A stretch of 25,683 nucleotides of DNA, taken from assembly GCA_045586595.1 (NCBI GenBank), contig JAZNAQ010000023.1, positions 1 through 25,683 on the forward strand, written 5' to 3'. Positions 1 to 7,858 of the stretch are shown piece after piece. Source of the DNA: SIG480 sp045586595. GTDB lineage: Bacteria > Bacillota > Clostridia > Oscillospirales > JAAYXM01. The position numbers and the translations under genes were made by a program. The notes beneath the pieces are model-generated. The model made no database searches. It was not told where the DNA came from and was given only the letters and a program-made list of their open reading frames with translations. Positions within the stretch are counted from its first letter, which is position 1. Each line of letters begins with the position of its first letter.

Positions 1-135
1 GACACAGTAGGAAAGAATAAGAAAATAATATCAGAATACATAAGAAATCAACTTGAGGAAGATTATGCAACAGATCAGATAAGCATAAAAGAGTATACAG
101 ACCCGTTTACGGGTAGCAAGAATAATAAGGCATAA
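1..135 (+). CDS. tnpA: IS200/IS605 family transposase TnpA, C-terminal fragment
   Basis: An open frame enters from the left edge and stops at TAA 133-135, giving the last 44 residues of a protein. The tail, with EYIRNQLEEDYATDQ and then DPFTG, is the kind seen at the C-terminus of Y1 (HUH single-tyrosine) transposases of IS200/IS605. The catalytic HUH and Tyr residues lie outside the window. The family excises and inserts single-stranded DNA by recognising subterminal hairpins, and such a hairpin follows at 218-235. No tnpB frame follows, so this is an IS200-like arrangement with tnpA alone, at least on this side. The assignment rests on tail similarity recalled from the family plus the hairpin context. 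Confidence 0.75.
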   Translation, partial: DTVGKNKKIISEYIRNQLEEDYATDQISIKEYTDPFTGSKNNKA

Positions 136-142
136 AAAAGAA

Positions 143-160
143 AGCCGCACGTGAGCGGCT
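143..160 (-). terminator. Terminator reading out of the chromosome into the IS
   Basis: AGCCGC (143-148) and GCGGCT (155-160) form a 6-bp stem. Read on the reverse strand it is followed by TTTCTTTTTT, the layout of an intrinsic terminator. It would stop transcripts arriving from the reverse-strand gene at 292-1023 before they run antisense through tnpA. Protection from impinging transcription is known for IS200. Confidence 0.55.
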
Positions 161-261
161 GCCTGGAATAGTAATGCGGGGCCAAGCGTTCAATGCCCCT
201 TCTAGGGACTGTGCAAACCACCAGTTTACTGGTGGATATGATTATTATATCATGTTTTCAA

Positions 262-293
262 TTAATTTTGTGCCAAAATAGTGCCAACTTTTT
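262..293. repeat. Attachment-like direct repeat, left copy
   Basis: TTAATTTTGTG (262-272) followed by two GTGCCAA heptamers at 270-276 and 281-287, 11 bp apart, then a T-run. The same segment recurs at 14717-14752 with one substitution and a 4-base insertion. Paired short repeats one helical turn apart resemble arm-type sites of tyrosine integrases. It overlaps the stop codon of the 292-1023 gene and sits about 26 bases outside the IS hairpin. Confidence 0.5.
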
Positions 294-1023
294 ATTTCTC
301 ATACGGTATGGGCTTTTTGCAAACCGTTTCATAATAATTACTAAGCTCTACTGCTCTGTATACATAAGTATAAGGAAGCGAAATTATAAGTTTAAAAAGT
401 GATGCTAAAACTGCTTTTATAATATCGTTTGGAATAAGCCCGAAAACGGCTACACCGATACTTGATATAATACCAAGCACAGTAGTAAAAATCATATTTA
501 TAAGAATGAGCTTTATATAAAGCCATATGTTTTTGCCGGTGTGAGCGCTGAAGTTTTCGGAGTTTTCGCAGATTGCAGAAAAAGCACCCGAGCGGTTTTT
601 GATTATGTGTATAACAGCAAACTCAATAACGATTGAAAATATCAGCATGATAATATTATAAACCCACTCGGCAGAGGTAAAAGACATTATATCACCTTGC
701 GGAGGGAAGGCGAGCCAAAATGCAAGCATTGCAATAAATGTACCGGCAAGCTGTATTGCAAGAAGCGCAAAGAAAGAGCGTAGATTTTCGCGCAAGCACT
801 GCATTGGTTTGTTGCCGTATATTATAGCATAACACGGTATCAAAATGAAAAAGGTAGAAGCTATCGCAGAGACAAGGGTCATTGCCCAAGCAGAATAAAA
901 CCCGCATGCCATACATGCCGCTATCGCTCCCGAAAGAACAAAGCCTATCGCCATTATCGGGATAAACTTTTTAATATCCCGCACGGTTGTGCGGAATGAG
1001 TCTTCAACTATTTTCCATGCCAT
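292..1023 (-). CDS. Six-segment integral membrane protein, paralogue of 7154-7858
   Basis: 243 residues, almost entirely hydrophobic, with about six predicted membrane spans. I do not recognise a named family. The motif PCYAIIYGNKPMQCLREN (roughly residues 67-84) is closely matched in the protein at 7154-7858 (PCFAIFYGKSPLQYIKEN) at a similar position, and both end in a short cytoplasmic-looking tail after a hydrophobic pair with YP or PYTY. The two are therefore paralogues. I chose the ATG at 1023 rather than the one at 1032 because the GGGAG ribosome site directly abuts the first ATG and is about 9 bases from the second. A consensus promoter lies at 1046-1073. It is monocistronic, and the IS was inserted just downstream of it. 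Function unknown; transport or membrane-protein assembly is possible but not shown. Confidence 0.8.
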   Translation of the reverse strand: MAWKIVEDSFRTTVRDIKKFIPIMAIGFVLSGAIAACMACGFYSAWAMTLVSAIASTFFILIPCYAIIYGNKPMQCLRENLRSFFALLAIQLAGTFIAMLAFWLAFPPQGDIMSFTSAEWVYNIIMLIFSIVIEFAVIHIIKNRSGAFSAICENSENFSAHTGKNIWLYIKLILINMIFTTVLGIISSIGVAVFGLIPNDIIKAVLASLFKLIISLPYTYVYRAVELSNYYETVCKKPIPYEK

Positions 1024-1045
1024 AATTATCATCTCCCTCGAGTTT

Positions 1046-1073
1046 ATTATACATACAAATTAAAATCTGTCAA
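1046..1073 (-). promoter_or_regulatory. SigA-type promoter for the 292-1023 membrane protein
   Basis: Reverse strand: TTGACA (1068-1073), 16-bp spacer, TATAAT (1046-1051), then the GGGAG ribosome site. Both hexamers match consensus. Confidence 0.75.
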
Positions 1074-1075
1074 AT

Positions 1076-1116
1076 ATAGAAAGCGAGCGGCTTGTGCATA
1101 ACCGCTCGCTTTCTAT
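1076..1116. terminator. Strong hairpin between tadA and the membrane gene
   Basis: Perfect 15-bp stem ATAGAAAGCGAGCGG (1076-1090) with its complement at 1102-1116 and an 11-base loop. It lies downstream of the tadA-end operon and directly upstream of the next promoter. No long T-run follows on the reverse strand, only a T-rich stretch, so termination efficiency is uncertain. Confidence 0.6.
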
Positions 1117-1143
1117 GTGTTGCAATAGGAGTGTGGGGAGGAG

Positions 1144-1197
1144 TAACAGAGAAAAGATTATTATCTGTTATATGTAAACAGCCTTTCGGCTGATTAC
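1144..1197 (-). other. Two further hairpins in the tadA 3' region
   Basis: TAACAGA (1144-1150) pairs with TCTGTTA (1164-1170). GTAA-CAGCC (1174-1183) pairs with GGCTG-TTAC (1188-1197) around a loop that reads GAAA, a GNRA tetraloop, on the reverse strand. They lie in the 231-base gap that holds no gene. They may be part of the 3' untranslated region or a small structured RNA. Confidence 0.35.
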
Positions 1198-1254
1198 GTT
1201 TATAATTATAACCTGATTTTGTTAACAAATAAATCTTAGAATGTTACAGAAATG

Positions 1255-1749
1255 TTAAACTTCGCCTGATTCCGCTTTTTTTCTCAGTTTGTTGCGCTCG
1301 CGAAGCCCGAGAAAGAAGCGCGACAAAATGCCTGCACACTCGTCCTCAAGCACGCCGCCGCAAAGCGCGGGCTTGTGGTTATACGGTAGCTCAAACAGGT
1401 TTACAACCGAACCGGTGCTGCCCGCCTTCGGGTCATACGCGCCGAACACCACGCGGTCAATCCGCGAATTTATGCACGCGCCCGCGCACATCGGGCACGG
1501 CCCAAGCGTGACATACAGCCCAGCGCCGCATAGCCGCCAGCCGCCGACGTGGCGGCACGCCTCGTCTATCGCTATAATCTCGGCATGGGTAAGCGGGTTT
1601 CCGCTGTCCTCGCGCAGGTTATACCCACGGCCGATAATCTCGCCGCCCATTACGACAACACAGCCGACAGGCGCCTCGCCGAGCTCTGCCGCTTTCTCGG
1701 CAAGCTTTAAGGCCTCGCGCATATATAATTCGTCGTTGATCTTACACAT
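1255..1749 (-). CDS. tadA: tRNA-specific adenosine deaminase
   Basis: 164 residues, the normal length for TadA, which converts A34 to inosine in tRNA-Arg(ACG) so that it reads several codons. The cytidine-deaminase-type zinc site is intact: HAE with H55 and the catalytic E57, then PCPMC with C85 and C88. The N-terminal helix followed by EAPVGCVVV is also typical. The ATG is one base after the stop of the upstream DUF711 gene, so translation is probably coupled. It is last in the lepA-hemW-ACT-DUF711-tadA operon. A guanine deaminase is the main alternative within the superfamily, but the PCPMCAGAC signature and length favour TadA. Confidence 0.93.
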   Translation of the reverse strand: MCKINDELYMREALKLAEKAAELGEAPVGCVVVMGGEIIGRGYNLREDSGNPLTHAEIIAIDEACRHVGGWRLCGAGLYVTLGPCPMCAGACINSRIDRVVFGAYDPKAGSTGSVVNLFELPYNHKPALCGGVLEDECAGILSRFFLGLRERNKLRKKAESGEV

Positions 1750-1750
1750 A

Positions 1751-3109
1751 TCAGTTCTTCTGGCTGTGGATGGGCGCGGGGATTCTGCCGCCGCGCGAGA
1801 TGAATACCTTGGGCGAACAGGTGCTTATCGGCATAACGGGAGCCTCGCCGAGAAGGCCGCCGTAGTTTACAAACTCGCCTACACCCTTGCCGTACGCGGG
1901 GATTACGCGCACTGCAGTTGTCTTGTTGTTTACAACGCCGATAGAGATTTCGTCTGCGATAATCGCAGATATTACCTCAGGCGGTGTGTCTCCGGGTATT
2001 GCTATCATATCAAGGCCGACAGAGCAAACCGCCGTCATCGCCTCGAGCTTATCAAACGAGAGAAGCCCCTTGGTTGCCGCCTCAATCATGCCCGCGTCCT
2101 CAGATACGGGGATAAACGCGCCCGAAAGCCCGCCGACGTGCGGTGATGCCATAACGCCGCCCTTTTTAACTGCATCATTAAGCAGAGCAAGCGCCGCCGT
2201 TGTGCCGTGGCTACCGACAGACGAAAGGCCCATTTCCTCGAGTATATGAGCAACCGAGTCGCCTATTGCGGGGGTCGGTGCAAGAGAGAGGTCAACTATA
2301 CCGAACGGAATACCGAGCCGCTCTGCCGCAGTCTTTGCAACGAGCTGGCCTGCGCGCGTAATCTTAAACGCCGTGCGCTTTACAACCTCTGCAAGCTCCG
2401 TGAGATTTACGTCACCTGCGCGCTTTATCGCCTTATGCACAACGCCGGGGCCCGAAACGCCGACGTTTATTACAGCTTCGCCCTCGCCTACGCCGTGGAA
2501 CGCACCTGCCATAAACGGGTTGTCCTCGGTTGCGTTGGCGAATGCGACAAACTTAGCACACGCTACCGACTCGCGCTCACGCGTGAGGTATGCCATGCGG
2601 CATACAAGCTCGCCGAGAGTTTTTACGGCATCCATATTTATGCCCGCGCGCGTTGTCGCGACGTTTACAAACGAGCATACGCGCTCTGTCTGCGCCAGCG
2701 CCTCGGGGAGCGAGTCGATAAGTATCTTGTCGCCGCGTGTCATGCCCTTGTGAACGAGTGCGCCATAGCCGCCGATAAAGTTTATGCCGAGAGTTTCTGC
2801 GGCGCGGTCAAGCGCGCGCGCAAGCGGGAGAACATCCTCGCCGTCAATCGCGTCAGCAAGGAGTGACACGGGAGTTACCGATACGCGCTTGTTGACTATC
2901 GGGATACCGTACTCGCACGCAATCTGCTCTGCAGTTGATACGAGGTTTTCGGCAGTCTTTGTCACCTTGTCATACACGCGCTCAGCAACCCTGTTTACAT
3001 CGCCGCCGCAGCAGTCGCGCAGAGATATACCCATCGTGACGGTGCGTATATCAAGATGCTCTTCTTCAATCATCTTTATTGTTTCAAGTATATCGAATGA
3101 ATTTATCAT
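1751..3109 (-). CDS. DUF711 / UPF0210 (PFL-like) protein
   Basis: 452 residues, full length for the UPF0210 family, which is structurally related to pyruvate formate-lyase/glycyl-radical folds but lacks a known activity. Recognisable stretches include TVTMGISLRDCC near residue 25, NFIGGYGALVHKG near 110, a central GVSGPGVV and a C-terminal GGRIPAPI. The family is usually encoded directly after a small ACT-domain protein, as here (the ACT gene ends 15 bases upstream), and a functional link is generally assumed. A GAGG ribosome site precedes the ATG at 3109. Role unknown; amino-acid-responsive regulation is a guess from the ACT partner. Confidence 0.88.
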   Translation of the reverse strand: MINSFDILETIKMIEEEHLDIRTVTMGISLRDCCGGDVNRVAERVYDKVTKTAENLVSTAEQIACEYGIPIVNKRVSVTPVSLLADAIDGEDVLPLARALDRAAETLGINFIGGYGALVHKGMTRGDKILIDSLPEALAQTERVCSFVNVATTRAGINMDAVKTLGELVCRMAYLTRERESVACAKFVAFANATEDNPFMAGAFHGVGEGEAVINVGVSGPGVVHKAIKRAGDVNLTELAEVVKRTAFKITRAGQLVAKTAAERLGIPFGIVDLSLAPTPAIGDSVAHILEEMGLSSVGSHGTTAALALLNDAVKKGGVMASPHVGGLSGAFIPVSEDAGMIEAATKGLLSFDKLEAMTAVCSVGLDMIAIPGDTPPEVISAIIADEISIGVVNNKTTAVRVIPAYGKGVGEFVNYGGLLGEAPVMPISTCSPKVFISRGGRIPAPIHSQKN

Positions 3110-3124
3110 ATTACAATCAACCTC

Positions 3125-3394
3125 TTAGACTCTGTGCATCGTGTTAAAAATGTCCTCATGCATTGCGAGGATTTTAAGCCCCATATTGTCGCCGAGAGAG
3201 GCAAGCTCGCCCGACAGCGCCGAGAAATCAACCGTGCTTCCCGATATGTCAACGAGCATGACCATGACGAACATATCCGACAAAACGCTCTGATTGATGT
3301 CGAGGATATTTATCTTTCTCTCGCTTAAAACATTTGATACTGCGGCGATAATGCCCGTCGTGTCCTTACCTATAACCGTTACTACTGCGCGCAT
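3125..3394 (-). CDS. ACT-domain protein, UPF0237 family
   Basis: 89 residues forming one ACT domain: MRAVVTVIGKDTTGIIAAVS at the start, with the conserved Gly after the first strand, then a helix, NILDINQSV, and VMVMLVDI as the third strand. ACT domains usually bind small ligands such as amino acids, often as dimers, and this stand-alone type resembles the GcvR half-domain. It lies 20 bases after hemW and 15 before the DUF711 gene, the usual partner. Ribosome site AAAGGAAG precedes the ATG. Confidence 0.9.
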   Translation of the reverse strand: MRAVVTVIGKDTTGIIAAVSNVLSERKINILDINQSVLSDMFVMVMLVDISGSTVDFSALSGELASLGDNMGLKILAMHEDIFNTMHRV

Positions 3395-3414
3395 AATTCT
3401 ACTTCCTTTCTTAT

Positions 3415-4599
3415 TCAGCCTTTTCTTATATATCCGTTGAGCGGGCGTACAAGATGCTCTGACAACTCCAGAGCGTCTAAAACGTCGCCTATTATACGGT
3501 TTGAAATTAAAAATCCTTCAGAGGTTAGCCGCCAGGCCTGCCCGTCAAATTCGGTGTGCCCGCTTTTGTGGTAGCGGAGAAGCACCTTTTCTATCTCGTC
3601 AAAGTATGTGAGATACTTTTTCTCAAGCACGTCTGCTGATATTCCGTCTGTTGTGCGAAGCCCGAGCATGAGATACTCGCCGCAACGCTCTGATGTGTTA
3701 ATCGTTTCAATCTTTTCTATTACCTCGTCGTGGCTCTTCATCGCGGCGATATAGCGCGACGTGTCGCGCACATACGAAAACCGCTTTCTGCCAACGAGAG
3801 AATGAGCCGACGGGCCAAAGCCCCAGTACTCGCCGAGCGACCAGTATTTTTTGTTGTGGCGCGAGGCAAAGCCCTCTTTTGCGAAGTTTGAAATCTCATA
3901 CTGTATATACCCCTCGTCGCGAAGCCGAGTAACTGCCGCAAGGTACATATCCGCCTGCTCGTCGTCAGATGGGAGAAACAGCGTCTCAGGCCGCTCTGCA
4001 AGCGGTGTGCCCTCCTCAAGCTTTAAGCTGTAGCATGATATGTGCTCAACCCCGAGCGCGATAGCCGCATCGAGCGAGTCGAGAAAGGTCTCGGCTGTCT
4101 GTGAGGGCAGGCCGTACATAAGGTCAAGCGAGATGTTCTTAAACTTTGCCCGCCTTGCCGACTCAACCGCCGCGCGCACGTCGTCAAACGTGTGCGTTCT
4201 GCCTAAGACCCGAAGCTCTGCCGAGTCTGCCGACTGCATACCGAACGATATGCGGTTAAACCCGGCGCGCGAAAGCTTGCGTAGCCCCCGCAGGGTAATT
4301 GAGTTCGGGTTTGCCTCACACGTTATCTCGCATCCGTCAGAAACCTTAAAGCTGCGGTATACCGCAGAGAGAATTTTAATAAGATTTTTCTCGCCGATTG
4401 CCGTGGGCGTGCCGCCGCCGAAGTATATCGTGTCAACCTCATAGTTCGAGCTTCTCATCTGCGCCTCGGATATGTGTGTTATTACGGCGTTTGTATACTC
4501 GTCATATTCGCCCTTGGTGCCGCACCGCGAGTAAAAATCGCAGTACGCACACTTTGAAAGACAGAACGGTATATGAATATATATTCCAAGCGGGGTCAT
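3415..4599 (-). CDS. hemW: HemW-like radical SAM protein (heme chaperone, formerly HemN-like)
   Basis: 394 residues. The radical SAM cluster motif is CX3CX2C at C13, C17, C20 in IHIPFCLSKCAYCDF, and GGGTPT at 61-66 forms part of the SAM site. The HNxxYW motif (HNKKYW) that marks HemW proteins rather than true coproporphyrinogen dehydrogenase HemN is present about two-thirds along. HemW proteins bind heme and are thought to deliver it to respiratory enzymes. The gene starts 12 bases after lepA, and its GAGG ribosome site overlaps the lepA stop; lepA-hemW adjacency is a standard Firmicutes arrangement. What it delivers heme to in this organism cannot be seen here. Confidence 0.93.
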   Translation of the reverse strand: MTPLGIYIHIPFCLSKCAYCDFYSRCGTKGEYDEYTNAVITHISEAQMRSSNYEVDTIYFGGGTPTAIGEKNLIKILSAVYRSFKVSDGCEITCEANPNSITLRGLRKLSRAGFNRISFGMQSADSAELRVLGRTHTFDDVRAAVESARRAKFKNISLDLMYGLPSQTAETFLDSLDAAIALGVEHISCYSLKLEEGTPLAERPETLFLPSDDEQADMYLAAVTRLRDEGYIQYEISNFAKEGFASRHNKKYWSLGEYWGFGPSAHSLVGRKRFSYVRDTSRYIAAMKSHDEVIEKIETINTSERCGEYLMLGLRTTDGISADVLEKKYLTYFDEIEKVLLRYHKSGHTEFDGQAWRLTSEGFLISNRIIGDVLDALELSEHLVRPLNGYIRKG

Positions 4600-4611
4600 A
4601 ACCGATTACCT

Positions 4612-6417
4612 CTATTCGTCGAGCTTTAAAACTGCCATGAACGCATCCTGCGGCACCTCAACCGAGCCGAGGTTGCGCATGCGCTTCTTGCCTTCCTTCT
4701 GCTTCTCAAGAAGCTTCTTCTTACGCGTGATGTCGCCGCCGTAGCACTTTGCAAGAACGTCCTTGCGCAGAGCTTTGACCGTCTCACGCGCGATAATCTT
4801 ACTGCCGATTGTCGCCTGAATGGGGATTTCAAAGAGCTGGCGCGGAATGTGCTCCTTGAGCTTTTCGGCAAGGCGGCGTGCCCTTGCATACGCCTTCTCT
4901 GAATGTACAATAAACGAAAGCGCGTCAACCGGGTCGCCGTTTAAGAGAATGTCGAGTTTTACAAGGTCTGACTTGCGATAGCCCAAAAGCTCGTAGTCGA
5001 GCGAGGCGTATCCGCGCGTTTTTGACTTAAGCGCATCAAAGAAGTCGTATATAATCTCGTTGAGCGGCAGATTGTAGTGGATTTCAACACGCGTTGAGTC
5101 GAGATACTTTGTGTCCTTATACTCGCCGCGCCGCTCCTGACACAGCTCCATGATGTTACCGATATATTCAGTCGGCGCGATGATGTTTGCCGAGACGAAC
5201 GGCTCCTCCGCCCACTCAATCTCTGACGGGTTGGGGTAGTTGAGCGGGTTTGTTATCATAAGCTCTTCGCCGTCGGTCTTTTTAACTTTATAGATAACGC
5301 TCGGTGCGGTTGTGATAAGGTCGAGGTTATACTCGCGCTCAAGGCGCTCCTGAATAACCTCCATATGAAGAAGACCGAGGAAACCGCAACGGAAGCCGAA
5401 GCCGAGCGCGGCGGATGACTCAGGCTCATATGTGAGCGATGCGTCGTTGAGCTTTAATTTATCAAGCGCATCGCGAAGGTCAGGGTATTTCGCGCCGTCT
5501 GCGGGGTAAACACCCGAGAATACCATCGGGCGCACCGTACGGTAGCCCGGAAGCGGCTCGCTCGCGGGGTTCGCTGCCCCCGTTACCGTATCGCCCACCT
5601 GAGTGTCCTTTACGTTCTTAATGCTTGCGGTAAAAAAGCCTACCTCGCCTGCTGTGAGCTTTTTCGTCTGCTTCTCGCCGCGAGGGAGCATATAGCCGGT
5701 TTCAACGACCTCAAACTCTGCTCCGCTTGCCATCATCTTTATCTTCATGCCGGGGTAAATCTCGCCGTCCATAACGCGGAGATATACGATAACGCCGCGG
5801 TATGAGTCGTATCGGCTGTCAAACACAATCGCACGAAGCGGTGCGCTGTCGACGCCTGTCGGCGCGGGGATGTTTTCAACAGCGTATTCAAGTACGGCTT
5901 CAATGTTAATGCCCATCTTTGCCGAAATGGGCGGCGCATCCTCAGCGGGTATGCCGATAATATCCTCAATCTCTGCCTTTACGCGCTCTGGGTCTGCGCT
6001 CGGCAGGTCAATCTTGTTTATAACGGGAAGAACCTCAAGGTTGTGCTCAATCGCAAGGTATGTGTTGGCAAGAGTCTGCGCCTCAATGCCCTGTGATGCG
6101 TCAACGACAAGCAACGCTCCCTCGCACGCGGCAAGCGAGCGCGAAACCTCGTAGTTAAAGTCAACATGTCCGGGGGTGTCGATGAGGTTCAAGACATACT
6201 CCTCGCCCGATTTTGAGACATAGTCAAGCCTTACCGCGCGCGCCTTTATGGTAATGCCGCGCTCGCGCTCAAGCTCCATATCGTCGAGAAGCTGGTTTTC
6301 CATCTCGCGCGCCGTAACAGCCTTGCAATGCTCAAGAAGTCTGTCGGCAAGCGTGCTCTTGCCGTGGTCTATATGCGCTATTATGCAAAAATTTCTTATA
6401 TTGTCTTTGTTTGCCAC
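4612..6417 (-). CDS. lepA: Elongation factor 4 (translation GTPase LepA)
   Basis: 601 residues, the family length. G1 is AHIDHGKST at 14-22, followed by RERGITIKA (switch I), DTPGHVDF (G3) and NKIDLP (G4). The C-terminal LepA-specific domain ends in the basic helix GKKRMR and a short acidic tail. EF4 binds ribosomes and affects elongation or subunit biogenesis under stress. The start is GTG at 6415-6417: AGGAG lies 9 bases upstream, and no in-frame ATG fits better. It is the first gene of a five-gene reverse operon with gaps of 12, 20, 15 and 1 bases. Confidence 0.97.
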   Translation of the reverse strand: MANKDNIRNFCIIAHIDHGKSTLADRLLEHCKAVTAREMENQLLDDMELERERGITIKARAVRLDYVSKSGEEYVLNLIDTPGHVDFNYEVSRSLAACEGALLVVDASQGIEAQTLANTYLAIEHNLEVLPVINKIDLPSADPERVKAEIEDIIGIPAEDAPPISAKMGINIEAVLEYAVENIPAPTGVDSAPLRAIVFDSRYDSYRGVIVYLRVMDGEIYPGMKIKMMASGAEFEVVETGYMLPRGEKQTKKLTAGEVGFFTASIKNVKDTQVGDTVTGAANPASEPLPGYRTVRPMVFSGVYPADGAKYPDLRDALDKLKLNDASLTYEPESSAALGFGFRCGFLGLLHMEVIQERLEREYNLDLITTAPSVIYKVKKTDGEELMITNPLNYPNPSEIEWAEEPFVSANIIAPTEYIGNIMELCQERRGEYKDTKYLDSTRVEIHYNLPLNEIIYDFFDALKSKTRGYASLDYELLGYRKSDLVKLDILLNGDPVDALSFIVHSEKAYARARRLAEKLKEHIPRQLFEIPIQATIGSKIIARETVKALRKDVLAKCYGGDITRKKKLLEKQKEGKKRMRNLGSVEVPQDAFMAVLKLDE

Positions 6418-6562
6418 AGACGTTTTCTCCTATTAAATATAATTATACTTTAGTATAGCACAAAATAGGGGTTTTGAAAAGAATTATCTAAACAATGATT
6501 TGCTTTTATAATGTTTAAATGTTAAAATAAACAAAACAGGTTTGTTGGGGGGATATACAACA
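6418..6562. promoter_or_regulatory. Divergent control region of lepA operon and yfbR-like gene
   Basis: On the forward strand TATAAT at 6507-6512 is a good -10 with only a weak -35 (TTATCT region near 6484). On the reverse strand TATACT at about 6450-6455 is a likely -10 for lepA, again without a clear -35. No repeated operator or riboswitch-like structure was seen. Confidence 0.4.
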
Positions 6563-7132
6563 ATGAGTAAGTTTTTCGCATTTATATACAGGATGAAATA
6601 CATCTCGCGATGGTCGCTTATGCGCAATACGCGCACTGAAAACGTAGCGGAGCACTCGTTCCACGTCTCGGTTCTCGCTCATGCGCTTGCCGTAATTTCG
6701 CGCGATGTGTTTGGCAAAGAAATTGACCCCGCAAGGGTAGCCGCCACCGCGCTATATCATGATATGCCCGAGATACTCACGGGCGATTTGCCGACACCGA
6801 TTAAGTATTACGGCGCAGATATAAAGCAGGCGTATAAGCGCATAGAAAGAGAAGCGGGCGAAAAGCTTCTCTCTCACCTTACGCCCGAGATGAAGCTCGG
6901 CATCGCAGCCGTGGCAACAGATAACGACGAGGAGGTAACCCGCCTTGTTAAAGCCGCAGACAAGCTCGATGCGTATATCAAATGCCTTGAGGAGATAAAC
7001 GCGGGCAACCGCGACTTTGAAACTGCCGCAAAGCAGACAAAGGCCGCGATTGATAAAATGGATATGCCAGAGGTCAAGTATTTTATCGAGAACTATATGG
7101 CGGCATTCTCAATGACAGTAGACGAACTTTAA
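6563..7132 (+). CDS. HD-domain 5'-deoxynucleotidase, YfbR-like
   Basis: 189 residues with the metal-binding HD motif split as expected: H31 in NVAEHSFHVS, H66-D67 in YHDMPEI, and a late Asp in KAADKLDAY. GDLPTPIKY (74-82) is characteristic of the YfbR group, which removes the 5' phosphate from deoxynucleoside monophosphates and tunes dNTP pools. I took the ATG at 6563 because GGGGGGA lies 9 bases upstream; the TTG at 6542 would place the ribosome site inside the gene. It is followed 21 bases later by two membrane-protein genes that may be co-transcribed. Confidence 0.88.
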   Translation: MSKFFAFIYRMKYISRWSLMRNTRTENVAEHSFHVSVLAHALAVISRDVFGKEIDPARVAATALYHDMPEILTGDLPTPIKYYGADIKQAYKRIEREAGEKLLSHLTPEMKLGIAAVATDNDEEVTRLVKAADKLDAYIKCLEEINAGNRDFETAAKQTKAAIDKMDMPEVKYFIENYMAAFSMTVDEL

Positions 7133-7153
7133 TAAGAAAAGGAGCGCAGATTT

Positions 7154-7858
7154 ATGGCACGCGAAATTGTAAGAAACTCTTTTTATATAACCCTTAATAC
7201 GTTCAAACGGTATATTTTTATGTATGTATTTTTAGCTGTTTATTTTATCGCTTTATTTGTATTGCAGCGTAACGGAATTACTCCGCCGCAATATTTAAAC
7301 ATTCTCATTACCTTCCTGTTTACTGTTGTTGCAGAAATGCCGTGTTTTGCAATATTTTACGGCAAAAGCCCCTTGCAATATATTAAGGAAAATACAGCCA
7401 CACTACTGATTACATCTCTTATCTACAGCATAATCCTCTTTGCCTCAAAATACATATTCTCAGTCGTGGGAGGCTTTGCAAGTAACGGGGTTGAGGTTAT
7501 GCTGTTAAGCATACTGAGCGGTGTAATAAATGTTGTTTTGTATATCTTTTTTTCGTTTGCATTGATTGGTGCGATTAAAAGCGACTACGGCATTAAAGAG
7601 ACTTTTTCTGTTACTGCAGATGCCCTTTTAAAGGACAAAGCATATAATATAGGGTTGTTCGTAAAGATATTGTTCATTGAAATCTTTGCTGTTATTGCTT
7701 TTTTCTTAGTTTTTATGCTTTTTATTGGTTTAGTATCAATGATGGTTCCCCAAAGCCTTAAAGGCATAATAGCAGGTATTGCTACATATATATTTTTCCT
7801 GCCGATATACCCTTATATGTGTATAAGAATGTGCAACTGTTATGAGGAATTGGTATAA
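7154..7858 (+). CDS. Six-segment membrane protein, paralogue of 292-1023
   Basis: 234 residues with about six hydrophobic spans. PCFAIFYGKSPLQYIKEN matches a motif in the reverse-strand protein at 292-1023, and the C-terminal spans align as well. A clear AAGGAG precedes the ATG by about 9 bases. The stop codon directly abuts the ATG of the next membrane gene, so the two are probably translated together. No transporter signature, ATPase or enzyme motif is visible. More AT-rich than the preceding nucleotidase gene. Function unknown. Confidence 0.8.
   Translation: MAREIVRNSFYITLNTFKRYIFMYVFLAVYFIALFVLQRNGITPPQYLNILITFLFTVVAEMPCFAIFYGKSPLQYIKENTATLLITSLIYSIILFASKYIFSVVGGFASNGVEVMLLSILSGVINVVLYIFFSFALIGAIKSDYGIKETFSVTADALLKDKAYNIGLFVKILFIEIFAVIAFFLVFMLFIGLVSMMVPQSLKGIIAGIATYIFFLPIYPYMCIRMCNCYEELV

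Larger units (their letters stand above)
1..245 (+). mobile_element. Right part of an IS200/IS605-type element
   Basis: This contains the tnpA tail, about 80 bases of non-coding sequence and a terminal hairpin at 218-235 (CCACCAG, loop TTTA, CTGGTGG; 7 perfect pairs). Subterminal hairpins with the cleavage site just outside them are the recognition ends in this family. The core CAGTTT-ACTG recurs in the hairpin at 25570-25588, which supports both ends belonging to one IS family. The exact right boundary cannot be set; it should fall within about 10-15 bases after 235. A further imperfect stem, GGGGC 178-182 with GCCCC 195-199, lies between gene and end. Confidence 0.7.

Noticed and set aside
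136..217. TnpB-associated guide RNA downstream of tnpA
   Set aside because: No tnpB frame is visible and the segment is short; without a nuclease gene the claim has no support.
1289..2866. Long forward-strand frames (285 and 219 residues) opposite tadA and DUF711
   Set aside because: They are antisense to two well-recognised genes, have no ribosome sites and read as Arg/Ser/Ala-rich shadow sequence produced by the GC-rich codons of the real genes.
3738..6154. Other antisense or alternate-frame ORFs over hemW and lepA
   Set aside because: No homology-like features; they are explained by codon bias of the real genes.
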